Source: Balneola sp. (GTDB lineage: Bacteria > Bacteroidota > Rhodothermia > Balneolales > Balneolaceae). From it: a DNA stretch of 64,000 bases. The stretch covers positions 124,001-188,000 of the forward strand of contig JAEPNB010000002.1 in NCBI GenBank assembly GCA_017643645.1, read 5' to 3'. The notes under the pieces are model-generated. The model ran no database searches, was not told where the DNA came from, and was given only the letters and a program-made list of their open reading frames with translations. Shown in pieces: positions 35,010 through 43,942 of the stretch (within the stretch, counting starts at the first letter, position 1; each line of letters starts with the position of its first letter). The translations under genes and the position numbers were made by a program.

Positions 35010-36859
35010 AATCATTTACAATGCAGCTTACAAAAAAATTATTCGGCGTTTCATTACTGTTAATCATTTTTACTCAGGTTTTCATTCCAAACGCAAACGC
35101 ACAAACAAAAAATCCTTTCAGAGAGTACACTAACCCGGATGAGATAGTCACTTTTGACAGAAGCACGAGTTATACTGAAGCAGTAGAGATATTTAACCAG
35201 TTTGCTCAGGAGTATGAAAATAAATTCATAGTTGATTTATCAGGCTATACCGGATCTATTGGGGTTAGTTTACCCCCAATGTATTGGAAAGAAGCTTTAG
35301 ACTATATTCTGAAAATCCAAAACCTTCAATTGGTAGCAAAACCTGATTATTACGAAATTATAGTACCTCAGGTAACATCAGAAGGTGCTTCCGGAAATGC
35401 ACAGGATGGAACAGCAAGTGGAGGAGAGTCAGCAGAGATTTTAGCTGACATAGATACCAGAGAAGTACGAATTAATGCTACTTTCTTTGAAGGAAATAAA
35501 AGAGCACTGGCTGAAATCGGTATAGATTGGTCTACTCTTACAAATAATGTCCCTGCAAATATTCAGGATTTCGTTGGTTCAGGAGCTACTGCATCGGTAC
35601 CTCAAACAGCTTTTGCTGACCAATTTGTTTCCGTGAATTCTGCTAATGCTAATCAGGTTTCTCAAAATGTATTTAATGCTTTAGTAAATCTGGGAGAAAT
35701 TGGCCCCGGAATTAGTGTTCAAGCACTATTCAGCACTTTCGAATCTAATAATTTGGGTAGTATAATAGCCACACCGTCGATAAAAGTAGTAGATGGTGAA
35801 GAGGGAAAAATTCAGGATGGTCAGGATTTTTCTGTGAAACAAAGAGATTTTGCCGGTAATGTAACGGATGAATTTTTCAGCACAGGTACAATACTTACAG
35901 TTACCCCTACAATTATTGATTACAATGACAGCACATTTATACATCTTGATATCGCGGCTGAGCGATCAAACGCTCAACCGGATGCCGTTAGTACGGTTAT
36001 ACGTAAACAGGAAGTAACTACTAAAACTTTATTACTTGATGGTGAAGCGACTGCAGTAGCCGGATTGTATACGACTTCTGAAACAAAGATAAGAAGAGGT
36101 GTTCCAATTCTTAAAGATCTTCCGGGATGGTTCTTTGGTTTAAAATATCTGTTTGGATATAATTCTACTGACAAGATTGAAAATGAGTTAGTAATTATTA
36201 TACAAGCAGAACTGGAAAAGACTTTATCTGAAAGGATGAGTGATAAACTGCAATCAAAGGGTACTATTCTATCTAATGAAAGAAACCGTTTCCGAAATGA
36301 GATGGATTACGTAATGGACAAACCTGATCCTGTTATTCCTCCTGTCAGAGATGATGAACCTGATACATCTAATGTTACCAATGAAGAAATAAAAGGAATG
36401 GATATTCCTGAAGAAAAAGTCGAAGAAAAGAAGCCTGAAGAACAAAAAGAAGAAGAGTTAACTGAGAAACAGAAAGAAGAACTTAAAAATCTTTCAATGC
36501 CAATTAAAGATCCGGAGTTAATGGTTGTTGTACCTAAGGCTTTTGATCTTAATGAGTATTTGGCAAAAAGAGAAAGCGGAGAGGTTAAGCAAGATAATTC
36601 TGACTTGAAATACTTTGTAATTGGAGGTTCTTTTATTGTACCAAAGAATGCAACCAATTTTTCAAATACTTTAGATTCACAAGGGTTTGAATCCAGGATT
36701 CTTTTTCACTCGGGAACTCGATTTAATTACGTTGCTTATTATGCTTTTTCAGATTATGAAGAAGCTGTTAAAACTACAAAGCGAATGAGAATAGAAGGAG
36801 ATCCGGGAACTTGGTTATTTACCCTACAACCGGAAGTCGAGTTTAAAGAAGAAAACTAA
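35006..36859 (+). CDS. Secretin with C-terminal SPOR domain
   Basis: Outer-membrane pore of the pilus-like machine, 617 residues with a signal peptide (ends ...NANAQ, about 32). A single short N domain occupies about 50-120. The secretin domain (about 150-403) has SIIATPSIKVVDGEEGKIQDG and the signature GVPILKDLPGWFFG (365-378) with a final ELVIIIQAEL strand. A charged linker (about 440-500) leads to a SPOR domain (about 534-607: YFVIGGSFIVPKNATNF...), a fold that binds denuded peptidoglycan. The gene ends 4 bases inside the convergent hydrolase gene. Confidence 0.88.
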   Translation: MKSFTMQLTKKLFGVSLLLIIFTQVFIPNANAQTKNPFREYTNPDEIVTFDRSTSYTEAVEIFNQFAQEYENKFIVDLSGYTGSIGVSLPPMYWKEALDYILKIQNLQLVAKPDYYEIIVPQVTSEGASGNAQDGTASGGESAEILADIDTREVRINATFFEGNKRALAEIGIDWSTLTNNVPANIQDFVGSGATASVPQTAFADQFVSVNSANANQVSQNVFNALVNLGEIGPGISVQALFSTFESNNLGSIIATPSIKVVDGEEGKIQDGQDFSVKQRDFAGNVTDEFFSTGTILTVTPTIIDYNDSTFIHLDIAAERSNAQPDAVSTVIRKQEVTTKTLLLDGEATAVAGLYTTSETKIRRGVPILKDLPGWFFGLKYLFGYNSTDKIENELVIIIQAELEKTLSERMSDKLQSKGTILSNERNRFRNEMDYVMDKPDPVIPPVRDDEPDTSNVTNEEIKGMDIPEEKVEEKKPEEQKEEELTEKQKEELKNLSMPIKDPELMVVVPKAFDLNEYLAKRESGEVKQDNSDLKYFVIGGSFIVPKNATNFSNTLDSQGFESRILFHSGTRFNYVAYYAFSDYEEAVKTTKRMRIEGDPGTWLFTLQPEVEFKEEN

Positions 36860-37644
36860 GCTCCGGAATATTTTTTAAGAAAGTTTATAGAAACTTCATT
36901 AAAAATGTCGGGTTTTTCGACATTACAAACATGTCCACAGTCTTCTATTACTTCAAGGTATGCCAGTTTGTGGTTTTTCACGATGTTTTTTACAGGTGGT
37001 AAAAACATATAATCTTCTTCTCCCATAACATAAAGTATAGGCGAAGGGGTTTCTTTTTCTTTAAAATATCTTAGAAGGGGATTCACTTCATTGGTCAATT
37101 TGAACCATTTTATAAATTCTTTTTGAGCTAGTTTTTTTGCCTCCCCAATAAATAAGTTTCTGGACTTTTCATGTCTCTTTCTGGGCATTATTATCCAAGC
37201 AAAGAATTTATAAAGCCACATATATGGTACAATTCTTTTAAAAAGATGACCAATAAAAACTAAAATTCTTGAGCGAATATTCATTCTTGTAATTGCACCA
37301 CATAGAATTGCAGAACTTACCCGATCAGGAGCTATTTCACTCAGTGAACGAATAATAATTGATCCCAAGGAAACACCAACGAAATGAGCTTTTTTAATTT
37401 TTAAATGATCAATTACCTCTAAAATATCCCTGCTAATATTTTCAAAAGAATAATTTTCCTCATAGTATTTTTGCAAAAGATCTTTTGATTTCCCGTGCCC
37501 ACGAAGGTCCAGAAGCAAAACGTTAAATTCTTTTCTGAATGATTTTATTTGACTGAACCATATGCTTGAGCTGCCACCTGCACCATGTACAAATACGACC
37601 CAATCGGCTTCCTTAGATTTTATATATTCTTTATAGTAGAGCAT
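36856..37644 (-). CDS. Alpha/beta-hydrolase
   Basis: A 262-residue cytoplasmic serine hydrolase. The oxyanion region is HGAGGSSSIW (20-29), the nucleophile elbow GVSLGS (Gly-x-Ser-x-Gly), the acid ILYVMGEEDYMF and the catalytic His in EDCGHVCNVEKP. DLRGHGKSKD is typical of the family. Complete triad; substrate unknown. It reads toward the secretin gene and away from the aminolipid genes. Confidence 0.88.
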   Translation of the reverse strand: MLYYKEYIKSKEADWVVFVHGAGGSSSIWFSQIKSFRKEFNVLLLDLRGHGKSKDLLQKYYEENYSFENISRDILEVIDHLKIKKAHFVGVSLGSIIIRSLSEIAPDRVSSAILCGAITRMNIRSRILVFIGHLFKRIVPYMWLYKFFAWIIMPRKRHEKSRNLFIGEAKKLAQKEFIKWFKLTNEVNPLLRYFKEKETPSPILYVMGEEDYMFLPPVKNIVKNHKLAYLEVIEDCGHVCNVEKPDIFNEVSINFLKKYSGA

Positions 37645-37763
37645 TATTATTCAAGTTATCAAACCATTTTGATTTAAACAGCTATAATTTGTTAACATAA
37701 ATGTGAAGCTTTCTTCATACTGTATTATTAGTTTTAAGAATATCATTAAGGAAAAAGCTGGTT

Positions 37764-38540
37764 ATGGAATTCAAAAACAAAAAGATAGACAGACAAAGTG
37801 AGTGGGACATTTCAAGTGGTAAATACTCAGTACGATTAGCCAAGAACAGAGAAGAAATAGAATCAGCACTTCGCTTAAGGTTTTATGTGTTTAATGTTGA
37901 ATTAGGTGAAGGACTTCAGAAGTCATATGATACCAAAATGGATGAAGATAAATACGACCAATATTGTGATCATCTGATAGTAATTGAGAACAAATCAAAT
38001 CAGGTAATAGGCACTTACAGAGTACAAGATAATGAAAGTGCAGAAAATGGAGAGGGATTTTACACAGCAAACGAATTTAAGATACACACACTTCCGGATA
38101 AAATACTTTCAGATGCCTTTGAGTTAGGAAGAGCTTGTATTGATAAGGAACATAGAAATGGGCGTGTCCTTTTTTTATTATGGAGAGGACTAGCTAAATA
38201 TATGATGCTTTTAAATAAGAGGTATCTTTTCGGATGTTGTTCAATCACAAGTCAAAACCCGGCCGAAGGCCTGGCTTACCATGTTTATCTTCAGGAAGAA
38301 GGTTACTTTCATAAGGATTATTTAATTGATGTAGAAGAAGAGTTTGTTTGCAAAGCAACTTCTGAAAGTAGTTTTTCCGGAGAGATAAAAATTCCCCAAC
38401 TTTTCAGGTTATATCTTGATGTGGGATGTAAAGTATGTAGTCCTCCGGCTTTAGATAAACAATTTAAAACCATCGATTTTCTTATTCTGTTGGATTTGGA
38501 AACGATATCTGAACAAACCAGAACATTATTCTTAAAATAG
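37764..38540 (+). CDS. OlsB-like N-acyltransferase (Acetyltransf_5)
   Basis: A 258-residue GNAT-fold enzyme of the ornithine/glycine lipid family, which N-acylates an amino acid with a 3-hydroxyacyl chain from ACP. Evidence: ALRLRFYVFNVELGEG near 33-48, YDQYCDHLIVIE, GTYRVQ, and ELGRACIDKEHRNGRVLFLLW, the OlsB/PlsC-hemolysin pattern. The adjacent PlsC-type gene (16-base gap) would add the second chain. Whether the amino acid is ornithine or glycine cannot be read; GlsB of Bacteroides is a close functional parallel. Confidence 0.83.
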   Translation: MEFKNKKIDRQSEWDISSGKYSVRLAKNREEIESALRLRFYVFNVELGEGLQKSYDTKMDEDKYDQYCDHLIVIENKSNQVIGTYRVQDNESAENGEGFYTANEFKIHTLPDKILSDAFELGRACIDKEHRNGRVLFLLWRGLAKYMMLLNKRYLFGCCSITSQNPAEGLAYHVYLQEEGYFHKDYLIDVEEEFVCKATSESSFSGEIKIPQLFRLYLDVGCKVCSPPALDKQFKTIDFLILLDLETISEQTRTLFLK

Positions 38541-38556
38541 TTTCTTACATTTCTGT

Positions 38557-39333
38557 ATGAGATTAATTATTGCTTTGTTTAAGCTGTTTATGATAATTTT
38601 AGCGACAGCTTTTTTTTATTTACTTATTATCACAGGTATCCCGATCTCAATATTCGGGATAAACAGTAAACGTTGGAGAGCCTTTTTTTTACAAAAATGG
38701 GGGGTAGCAATGTGTTGGATAATAGGATTAAAAGTGGAAGTTAACGGAACACCTCCCGTACCTCCTTACTTTATGGTATCGAATCATTTAAGCTACGTTG
38801 ATATTTTTTTGCTTATATCGAAAACCAAAAGTGTTTTTATCGCAAAAAGCGAGGTTTTAAGTTGGCCAATGTTTGGTTTCATGTCAAAAACTGTTGGTAT
38901 GTTATTTGTAGACAGGTCTAAACGAACGGATGTAAAAAGAGTCAACGAACTTATATCTGAAAGAATAAATGAATTTCAGGGTATTTTACTTTTCCCTGAA
39001 GGTACAACAACTTCAGGAGCTAAAATTCTTCCTTACAAGGCTTCATTACTGGCGTATCCTGCTGAACTGGGTATGCCGGTTCATTACGCTACAATAAGTT
39101 ACACCACACCTGTAGATGAAATTAATGCCTCAGAATCTGTTTGTTGGTGGAGAGATATAACATTTACATCACATTTCTTAGATTTATTGACGCTTAGCAA
39201 AATTTACGCTACAATAACCTTTGGAGCTGAACCTATTACCAATAATGAGCGTAAGGAGTTGGCAAATGATCTTTACAAGAAGTCAAAAGAACAATTTATT
39301 CCGGTAATTGAGAATTTTGAGTATGCAAAGTAA
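38557..39333 (+). CDS. PlsC/OlsA-like 1-acyl acyltransferase
   Basis: A 258-residue membrane-associated acyltransferase. An N-terminal hydrophobic segment (about 5-30) precedes the catalytic NHLSYVD (HX4D), a VFIAKSE block, LFVDRS, the FPEGTT acyl-phosphate motif and a final proline-strand block. It likely O-acylates the lyso-aminolipid made by the preceding gene. It overlaps the DinB-like gene start by 11 bases, so the operon is tightly coupled. Confidence 0.87.
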   Translation: MRLIIALFKLFMIILATAFFYLLIITGIPISIFGINSKRWRAFFLQKWGVAMCWIIGLKVEVNGTPPVPPYFMVSNHLSYVDIFLLISKTKSVFIAKSEVLSWPMFGFMSKTVGMLFVDRSKRTDVKRVNELISERINEFQGILLFPEGTTTSGAKILPYKASLLAYPAELGMPVHYATISYTTPVDEINASESVCWWRDITFTSHFLDLLTLSKIYATITFGAEPITNNERKELANDLYKKSKEQFIPVIENFEYAK

Positions 39334-39862
39334 ACTAGCTGTAGTTAAATCTAATATTTATTTCCTTGAGCAAGGGGTTTCACTTTTATCATCCATTACA
39401 GACGACGATTATTCTTTCAATAATGGAAAATATTTTAAAAGTGGTATAGGTAGACATTTTCGACATATTATTGAGCATTATATTAGCCTGATAAATGGAT
39501 ATACTGATAAAGTTAACTACGATCTCAGAGATAGAGATCTTAAGTTGGAAACAAACAGAAAAGTTGCAATTAGTACTTTGAGAAGTATTATTGACTCTGT
39601 AGAATTTTTTGAATCAAATTCTGAACTGATCGACAAAAAAATTCAAGTTAAAAGTAATGAAGGAACCGGAGAAGAAGATACACCCTGGAGTGTTTCAACT
39701 ATTAGAAGAGAACTTCAATTTTTGATCAGTCACACTGTTCATCACTATGCTCTAATAGGTTTAATTCTTAAAACCATGAATGTTTCAGTTCCTGAAGACT
39801 TTGGTATAGCTCCGTCTACGTTGAGGTATGAATCTGTAAAAAAATCTGCAAAAGCTTCATAG
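39323..39862 (+). CDS. DinB/YfiT-fold protein
   Basis: A 179-residue four-helix-bundle protein. I start at ATG 39323, which overlaps the acyltransferase stop by 11 bases; a TTG at 39308 is a less likely start. The metal-binding histidines of the DinB fold appear as GIGRHFRHIIEHY (H45, H48, H52) and SHTVHHYALIG. DinB-like proteins are metal-dependent thiol or small-molecule transferases and hydrolases. Being inside the aminolipid operon suggests a head-group modification role, which is inference. Confidence 0.72.
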   Translation: MQSKLAVVKSNIYFLEQGVSLLSSITDDDYSFNNGKYFKSGIGRHFRHIIEHYISLINGYTDKVNYDLRDRDLKLETNRKVAISTLRSIIDSVEFFESNSELIDKKIQVKSNEGTGEEDTPWSVSTIRRELQFLISHTVHHYALIGLILKTMNVSVPEDFGIAPSTLRYESVKKSAKAS

Positions 39863-39867
39863 ATCAC

Positions 39868-42336
39868 ATGAGAAGCCTCCAAAATTCGTTTCTGAGAGGG
39901 TGGAGGCTTTGGGTTCTGCTTTACCTTACCCTTCTTTTTTCTTCAGTCTTATTTGAGCGTTATTCTAAAACTCAAGATTTTAACGTTGTAGTAGAAAAAA
40001 GTAGAATACAAGATTCTGAAACTGCTATAGTATTTCCGGATTTAGAGCAAGAAAGTAAAGAATTTAGCTCAATTGTTTCTGAATTAGCCAAAGCAAATAC
40101 AATTCTGAAAATTGATTATTTGTCACTTGCTAAACAAATAAATAATCCATCGGCTCAGTTATATGCTGAACAAATTCAAGCATTAATTGGCACCTACGAG
40201 TCAGATTCACTTCATATTATTGCCAGCGGTTTTGGTACCGTTGTCGCTTCACATTTCCTGAATTCTTCCGAGTCAAAAGTAAGGTCACTTACACTATTTG
40301 AACCTGAAGGAGTTTTAGAATTCGACCTTTTAGGGGGGTATCATCTAAATCGTGGTGTTTATCAAATTAATAATGCACTATCATGGACGGTACAAAATTT
40401 ACTTCCTGACTTTGGTTTTTTTGAAAATACTTGGTTGAATAATCTTTATTCAAGAACTCGGCTTAATACAGATCTTAGAAACTTAAGTTCAGTATATAAC
40501 CAGATTCAGACTCCAACGATCATAATCAATCCTAAACAAAATGTTGAGTCATTGAATAGTATATCATCTGAGCTCAACAGGTTAATCGTTACAAGTAATT
40601 TGTTAAGTCCTGTTTCAGGAAGAAATTCATCTTCTGAATTGATTCAAAGTTTTATCAATAATCCAAGAATAGATGATCGAGACATTTCTGTTTCAAGAAA
40701 GATCAAAGCTTTACTTCCTTTTTCTTATTCAAAAATTATTAGTGCTGAAGGTTGGGTTCTAACCGGTTTAATGCTGTTGATAATTTTCAGTACCTTCATT
40801 TCAGAGGACTTGGCTTGTATAGGAGCCGGCTTAATGGTATCAAGAGGGTTGATGAGTTTTTTTCCGGCTGTAGCAGCCTGCTACATTGGGATTTTTGTTG
40901 GAGATATTCTGGTCTACCTTTCTGGAAGATGGTTGGGTAAAAATGCTATTCGTAGGTTTCCGTTAAAATGGTTCATAAATGAAAAAGATATCCAAAGATC
41001 GAACCAATGGTTTCAGGCAAAAGGCCCAGTCATAATTTTGATCAGTAGATTTATTCCTGGAACCCGATTCCCTACTTACTTTTCTGCAGGAGTTATAGGT
41101 GCAAGTTTTTGGATGTTTATTTTCTATTTCGGAATTGCTTCTCTGTTATGGACGCCGGCAATTGTAAGTCTTGCAATGGTTTTAGGGAATGAACTGATTT
41201 ATTATTTTTCTGTTTATCAGGAATATGCCCTATGGGTTTTGATGGGAACAATTCTGTTCGTCTTGTTTGTATTAAAGATCATAATTCCTCTATTCACTTT
41301 TAAAGGAAGGAGATTACTTTATGGTAAAATTAATCGTCTGATACGATGGGAGTTTTGGTCAATATATGTTTTATATACACCCATCGTGTTATACTCTTTA
41401 GTTCTTTGGATAAGATTTAAAAAAATGACCGTTGTAACAGCAGCCAATCCCGGAATTGAGGAAGGGGGATTTAAAGGTGAATCTAAAAGAGATATTCTTC
41501 AGAAAATTGGATCTACAGAATCAGTAGCACGGTTTCTTTTTTTGGATTCTCAATGTAATTCAATAAAACTAATCGGTGATGCTTTACAATTTATGGAAAC
41601 CTACTCATTAAGTTTTCCAATCGTATTAAAGCCGGACAAAGGAGAGAGAGGAAAAGGTGTGCAAATACTTAAAGACTTCGATGGGATGAAATACAGTCTC
41701 TCCAATCTTTCTGAAGATCATATTCTTCAGGAGTTTATAGAAGGGAAAGAGTTCGGCGTTTTTTACTTTCGGTACCCAAGTGATAAAAACGGAAATGTGT
41801 TTTCAATAACTACAAAACATAAATTATCAGTGTCAGGAGATGGTAAACACACTCTAGAGCAACTCATATTAAAAGATGACAGGGCGGTTTGTATGGCAGA
41901 GACACATTTTGATAAACATATTGATGATCTTTATTCCATTCCTGATGAGGGGGAGAAAATACTTCTTACTGAATTGGGCACACATTCCCGCGGCTCTCTG
42001 TTTCTTGATGGTTCTGAATTGATTACAGAAGATTTGGTTCAAAAGATCGATGAAATTAGTAAAAGCTTTAAAGGAGGTTTTTATTTTGGCAGATACGACT
42101 TGATCACAGATTCCGAAGAAAAGTTAACGAACGGGAAGGGTATCAAGGTAATTGAGCTGAATGGTGTAACTTCTGAATCCACAAATATTTATGATCCCAA
42201 ACATAGTTTTATTTTTGCTGTGAGAACACTGATGAAACAGTGGAGAATTGCTTTTGAGATTGGAGCACAGAATAACAAAAAGGGAGTTACAATTCCTTCG
42301 TTCAAACACATGCTTTCACTGATATTTACTTCGTGA
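39868..42336 (+). CDS. Three-part membrane protein: hydrolase-like, DedA and ATP-grasp domains
   Basis: An 822-residue fusion. A membrane segment (about 11-29) precedes an alpha/beta-hydrolase-like region (about 35-250) whose elbow reads IIASGFGT, with Gly121 where the nucleophile Ser is expected, so it is probably inactive. A DedA/SNARE-associated domain follows (about 285-475) with SRFIPGTRFPTYFSAG (393-408). After another membrane segment (about 497-516) comes an ATP-grasp domain (about 520-790): FPIVLKPDKGERGKGV, LQEFIEGKEFGVFY, SGDGKHTLEQLI and the metal-binding ELNG (Glu763, Asn765). It closes the aminolipid operon, 5 bases after the DinB-like gene. A ligase acting on a membrane lipid is inferred. 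Confidence 0.8.
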   Translation: MRSLQNSFLRGWRLWVLLYLTLLFSSVLFERYSKTQDFNVVVEKSRIQDSETAIVFPDLEQESKEFSSIVSELAKANTILKIDYLSLAKQINNPSAQLYAEQIQALIGTYESDSLHIIASGFGTVVASHFLNSSESKVRSLTLFEPEGVLEFDLLGGYHLNRGVYQINNALSWTVQNLLPDFGFFENTWLNNLYSRTRLNTDLRNLSSVYNQIQTPTIIINPKQNVESLNSISSELNRLIVTSNLLSPVSGRNSSSELIQSFINNPRIDDRDISVSRKIKALLPFSYSKIISAEGWVLTGLMLLIIFSTFISEDLACIGAGLMVSRGLMSFFPAVAACYIGIFVGDILVYLSGRWLGKNAIRRFPLKWFINEKDIQRSNQWFQAKGPVIILISRFIPGTRFPTYFSAGVIGASFWMFIFYFGIASLLWTPAIVSLAMVLGNELIYYFSVYQEYALWVLMGTILFVLFVLKIIIPLFTFKGRRLLYGKINRLIRWEFWSIYVLYTPIVLYSLVLWIRFKKMTVVTAANPGIEEGGFKGESKRDILQKIGSTESVARFLFLDSQCNSIKLIGDALQFMETYSLSFPIVLKPDKGERGKGVQILKDFDGMKYSLSNLSEDHILQEFIEGKEFGVFYFRYPSDKNGNVFSITTKHKLSVSGDGKHTLEQLILKDDRAVCMAETHFDKHIDDLYSIPDEGEKILLTELGTHSRGSLFLDGSELITEDLVQKIDEISKSFKGGFYFGRYDLITDSEEKLTNGKGIKVIELNGVTSESTNIYDPKHSFIFAVRTLMKQWRIAFEIGAQNNKKGVTIPSFKHMLSLIFTS

Positions 42337-42813
42337 TCAGCGTTTAGCTCCAAAAAAAGATTTTAACAAATACTGGGAATCTATTTCCAGAATACCCTGA
42401 ATTACTTCAATCTGATGATTAAGGTTTTTATTTGCTGTTATATTAAAGAGAGATCCTGACCCCCCGGAACCTGAATCCGAAGCACCATATACAATAGTAT
42501 CAATTTTAGACCAAACCAAAGCCCCTGCACACATCGGGCAAGGCTCCAGCGTCACATATAAAGTGCATCCTTTTAAATATTTATTTCCCAAAGTTTCACA
42601 AGCAGCAGAGATTGCTATCATTTCAGCATGCGCAGTAGGATCGCTCAGCTTTTCCACCTGATTATATCCCTTCCCAATGATCATGTTATCTTTAACAACA
42701 ATAGCTCCAACAGGAATTTCTCCTTCTTCAAAAGCTTGTTCTGCAAGCAGTAACGCTTTAGCCATGTGTTGTTGATGGGTATTCCAGAGAGCAGGATTTT
42801 TTTCTTTCTTCAA
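42337..42813 (-). CDS. tadA: tRNA adenosine(34) deaminase
   Basis: Deaminates A34 to inosine in tRNA-Arg(ACG). The 158-residue protein has the zinc and catalytic set His62-Ala-Glu64 (AHAEMIAI) and PCPMCAGAL (Cys92, Cys95), plus the TadA-type PVGAIVV. It abuts the stop of the three-part membrane protein and is divergent from apt with only 44 bases between them. Guanine deaminase is an alternative in this superfamily but the C-terminal pattern favours TadA. Confidence 0.9.
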   Translation of the reverse strand: MKKEKNPALWNTHQQHMAKALLLAEQAFEEGEIPVGAIVVKDNMIIGKGYNQVEKLSDPTAHAEMIAISAACETLGNKYLKGCTLYVTLEPCPMCAGALVWSKIDTIVYGASDSGSGGSGSLFNITANKNLNHQIEVIQGILEIDSQYLLKSFFGAKR

Positions 42814-42857
42814 ATGCAGAAAAAGTCTTAGTTTCTATTTCTAATTAAATCAAAATA

Positions 42858-43397
42858 ATGCTCTCAGAAGAAGAAAACATTAAAAATTATCTTGGATCAG
42901 TAATCAGAACTATACCTGATTTTCCTAAGCCAGGAATTCAGTTTAAAGATATAACCACTCTTTTAAGTGATAAGAAAGCTTTACAGCTTACAACACAGGC
43001 TTTATGTAAACCTTATTATGAGTCTGACTGTGATATAATAGTAGGTCTCGAATCTAGGGGATTCCTGTTTGGGACCAATATGGCGGAAGTGCTTAATGCT
43101 TCTTTTGTTCCGGTAAGAAAGCCCGGTAAATTGCCTTCTGAGACCCTAAGTGAAACTTACGAATTAGAGTATGGTACAGACTCAGTAGAAATACATAGTG
43201 ACGCTATTAAAAAAGGAGACAGGGTTATCATTCACGATGACCTGATAGCCACAGGTGGAACAGCTTTAGCTGCTTCAAATCTGGTTGAAAGGCTAGGAGG
43301 CGTAATAATCGGATATTCTTTTATTATTGAATTGGGTTTTTTGAAGGGAAGAGAGAAATTAAATCACAAAACTATAGAGAGCGTTTTAATTATGTAA
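42858..43397 (+). CDS. apt: Adenine phosphoribosyltransferase
   Basis: Purine salvage enzyme of 179 residues making AMP from adenine and PRPP. The start IRTIPDFPKPGIQFKDITTL is the Apt hallmark. GLESRGFLFG and VRKPGKLP form the adenine pocket and flexible loop, and the PRPP motif is VIIHDDLIATGGT (123-135). All features intact. Confidence 0.96.
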   Translation: MLSEEENIKNYLGSVIRTIPDFPKPGIQFKDITTLLSDKKALQLTTQALCKPYYESDCDIIVGLESRGFLFGTNMAEVLNASFVPVRKPGKLPSETLSETYELEYGTDSVEIHSDAIKKGDRVIIHDDLIATGGTALAASNLVERLGGVIIGYSFIIELGFLKGREKLNHKTIESVLIM

Positions 43398-43456
43398 TCG
43401 GGAACTTAATTGCACAACTCTTATACAAATGATTGAATAACCATCAATTATAATAC

Positions 43457-43462
43457 AAGGAG
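43457..43462 (+). promoter_or_regulatory. Ribosome binding site deciding the lipoprotein start
   Basis: AAGGAG lies 6 bases before ATG 43469 and directly abuts the in-frame TTG 43463, so ATG is chosen. Confidence 0.6.
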
Positions 43463-43468
43463 TTGGCA

Positions 43469-43942
43469 ATGAAGTATCCAAGAGTTTCCCTTTTTGTTTT
43501 TATTGCAGTTTTAGTGTTTACATCTGCCTGTAAAACATTTGAAGTAAAAAATGTAAACTACTCCCAGCAAGTTGAAAGTGTACTGCTTCCCACAGAAAAT
43601 GGAGATGTATCAGATTCCAGATACGGCATCGCTTTTAACATTTTACCTTTCCAATACGAAGAAATGAAAGACAGTTCATCAGTTTTAGTTGATGAAGTCA
43701 GACTAATTCGTAATCAAAATGGATTTTACTTTATCACTGCCGATGGCTTTAATAATGTGTATGTGATGGAGCCTATAAATAGTGGCCTAAAGCTTAAAGA
43801 AAAGATCAATATTACAGAACAAGGGCTTAAATCACCAGCATTTAATTTACGTTCTCCATTTGTTCAGCTTATTGATACAGCAACATCAGAAGTATTTACA
43901 CTAAACGAAAAAGGAATTAAAAAAGAGGAGATTAAATCATGA
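43469..43942 (+). CDS. Small lipoprotein, unknown
   Basis: A 157-residue lipoprotein; signal peptide with lipobox FTSAC (about Cys20) from ATG 43469. The rest is predicted mainly beta (residues such as SVLVDEVRLIRNQNGFYFI and NVYVMEPIN). Not recognised. It is coupled by an ATGA overlap to the coiled-coil gene that follows, so the two products probably act together in the envelope. Confidence 0.7.
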   Translation: MKYPRVSLFVFIAVLVFTSACKTFEVKNVNYSQQVESVLLPTENGDVSDSRYGIAFNILPFQYEEMKDSSSVLVDEVRLIRNQNGFYFITADGFNNVYVMEPINSGLKLKEKINITEQGLKSPAFNLRSPFVQLIDTATSEVFTLNEKGIKKEEIKS

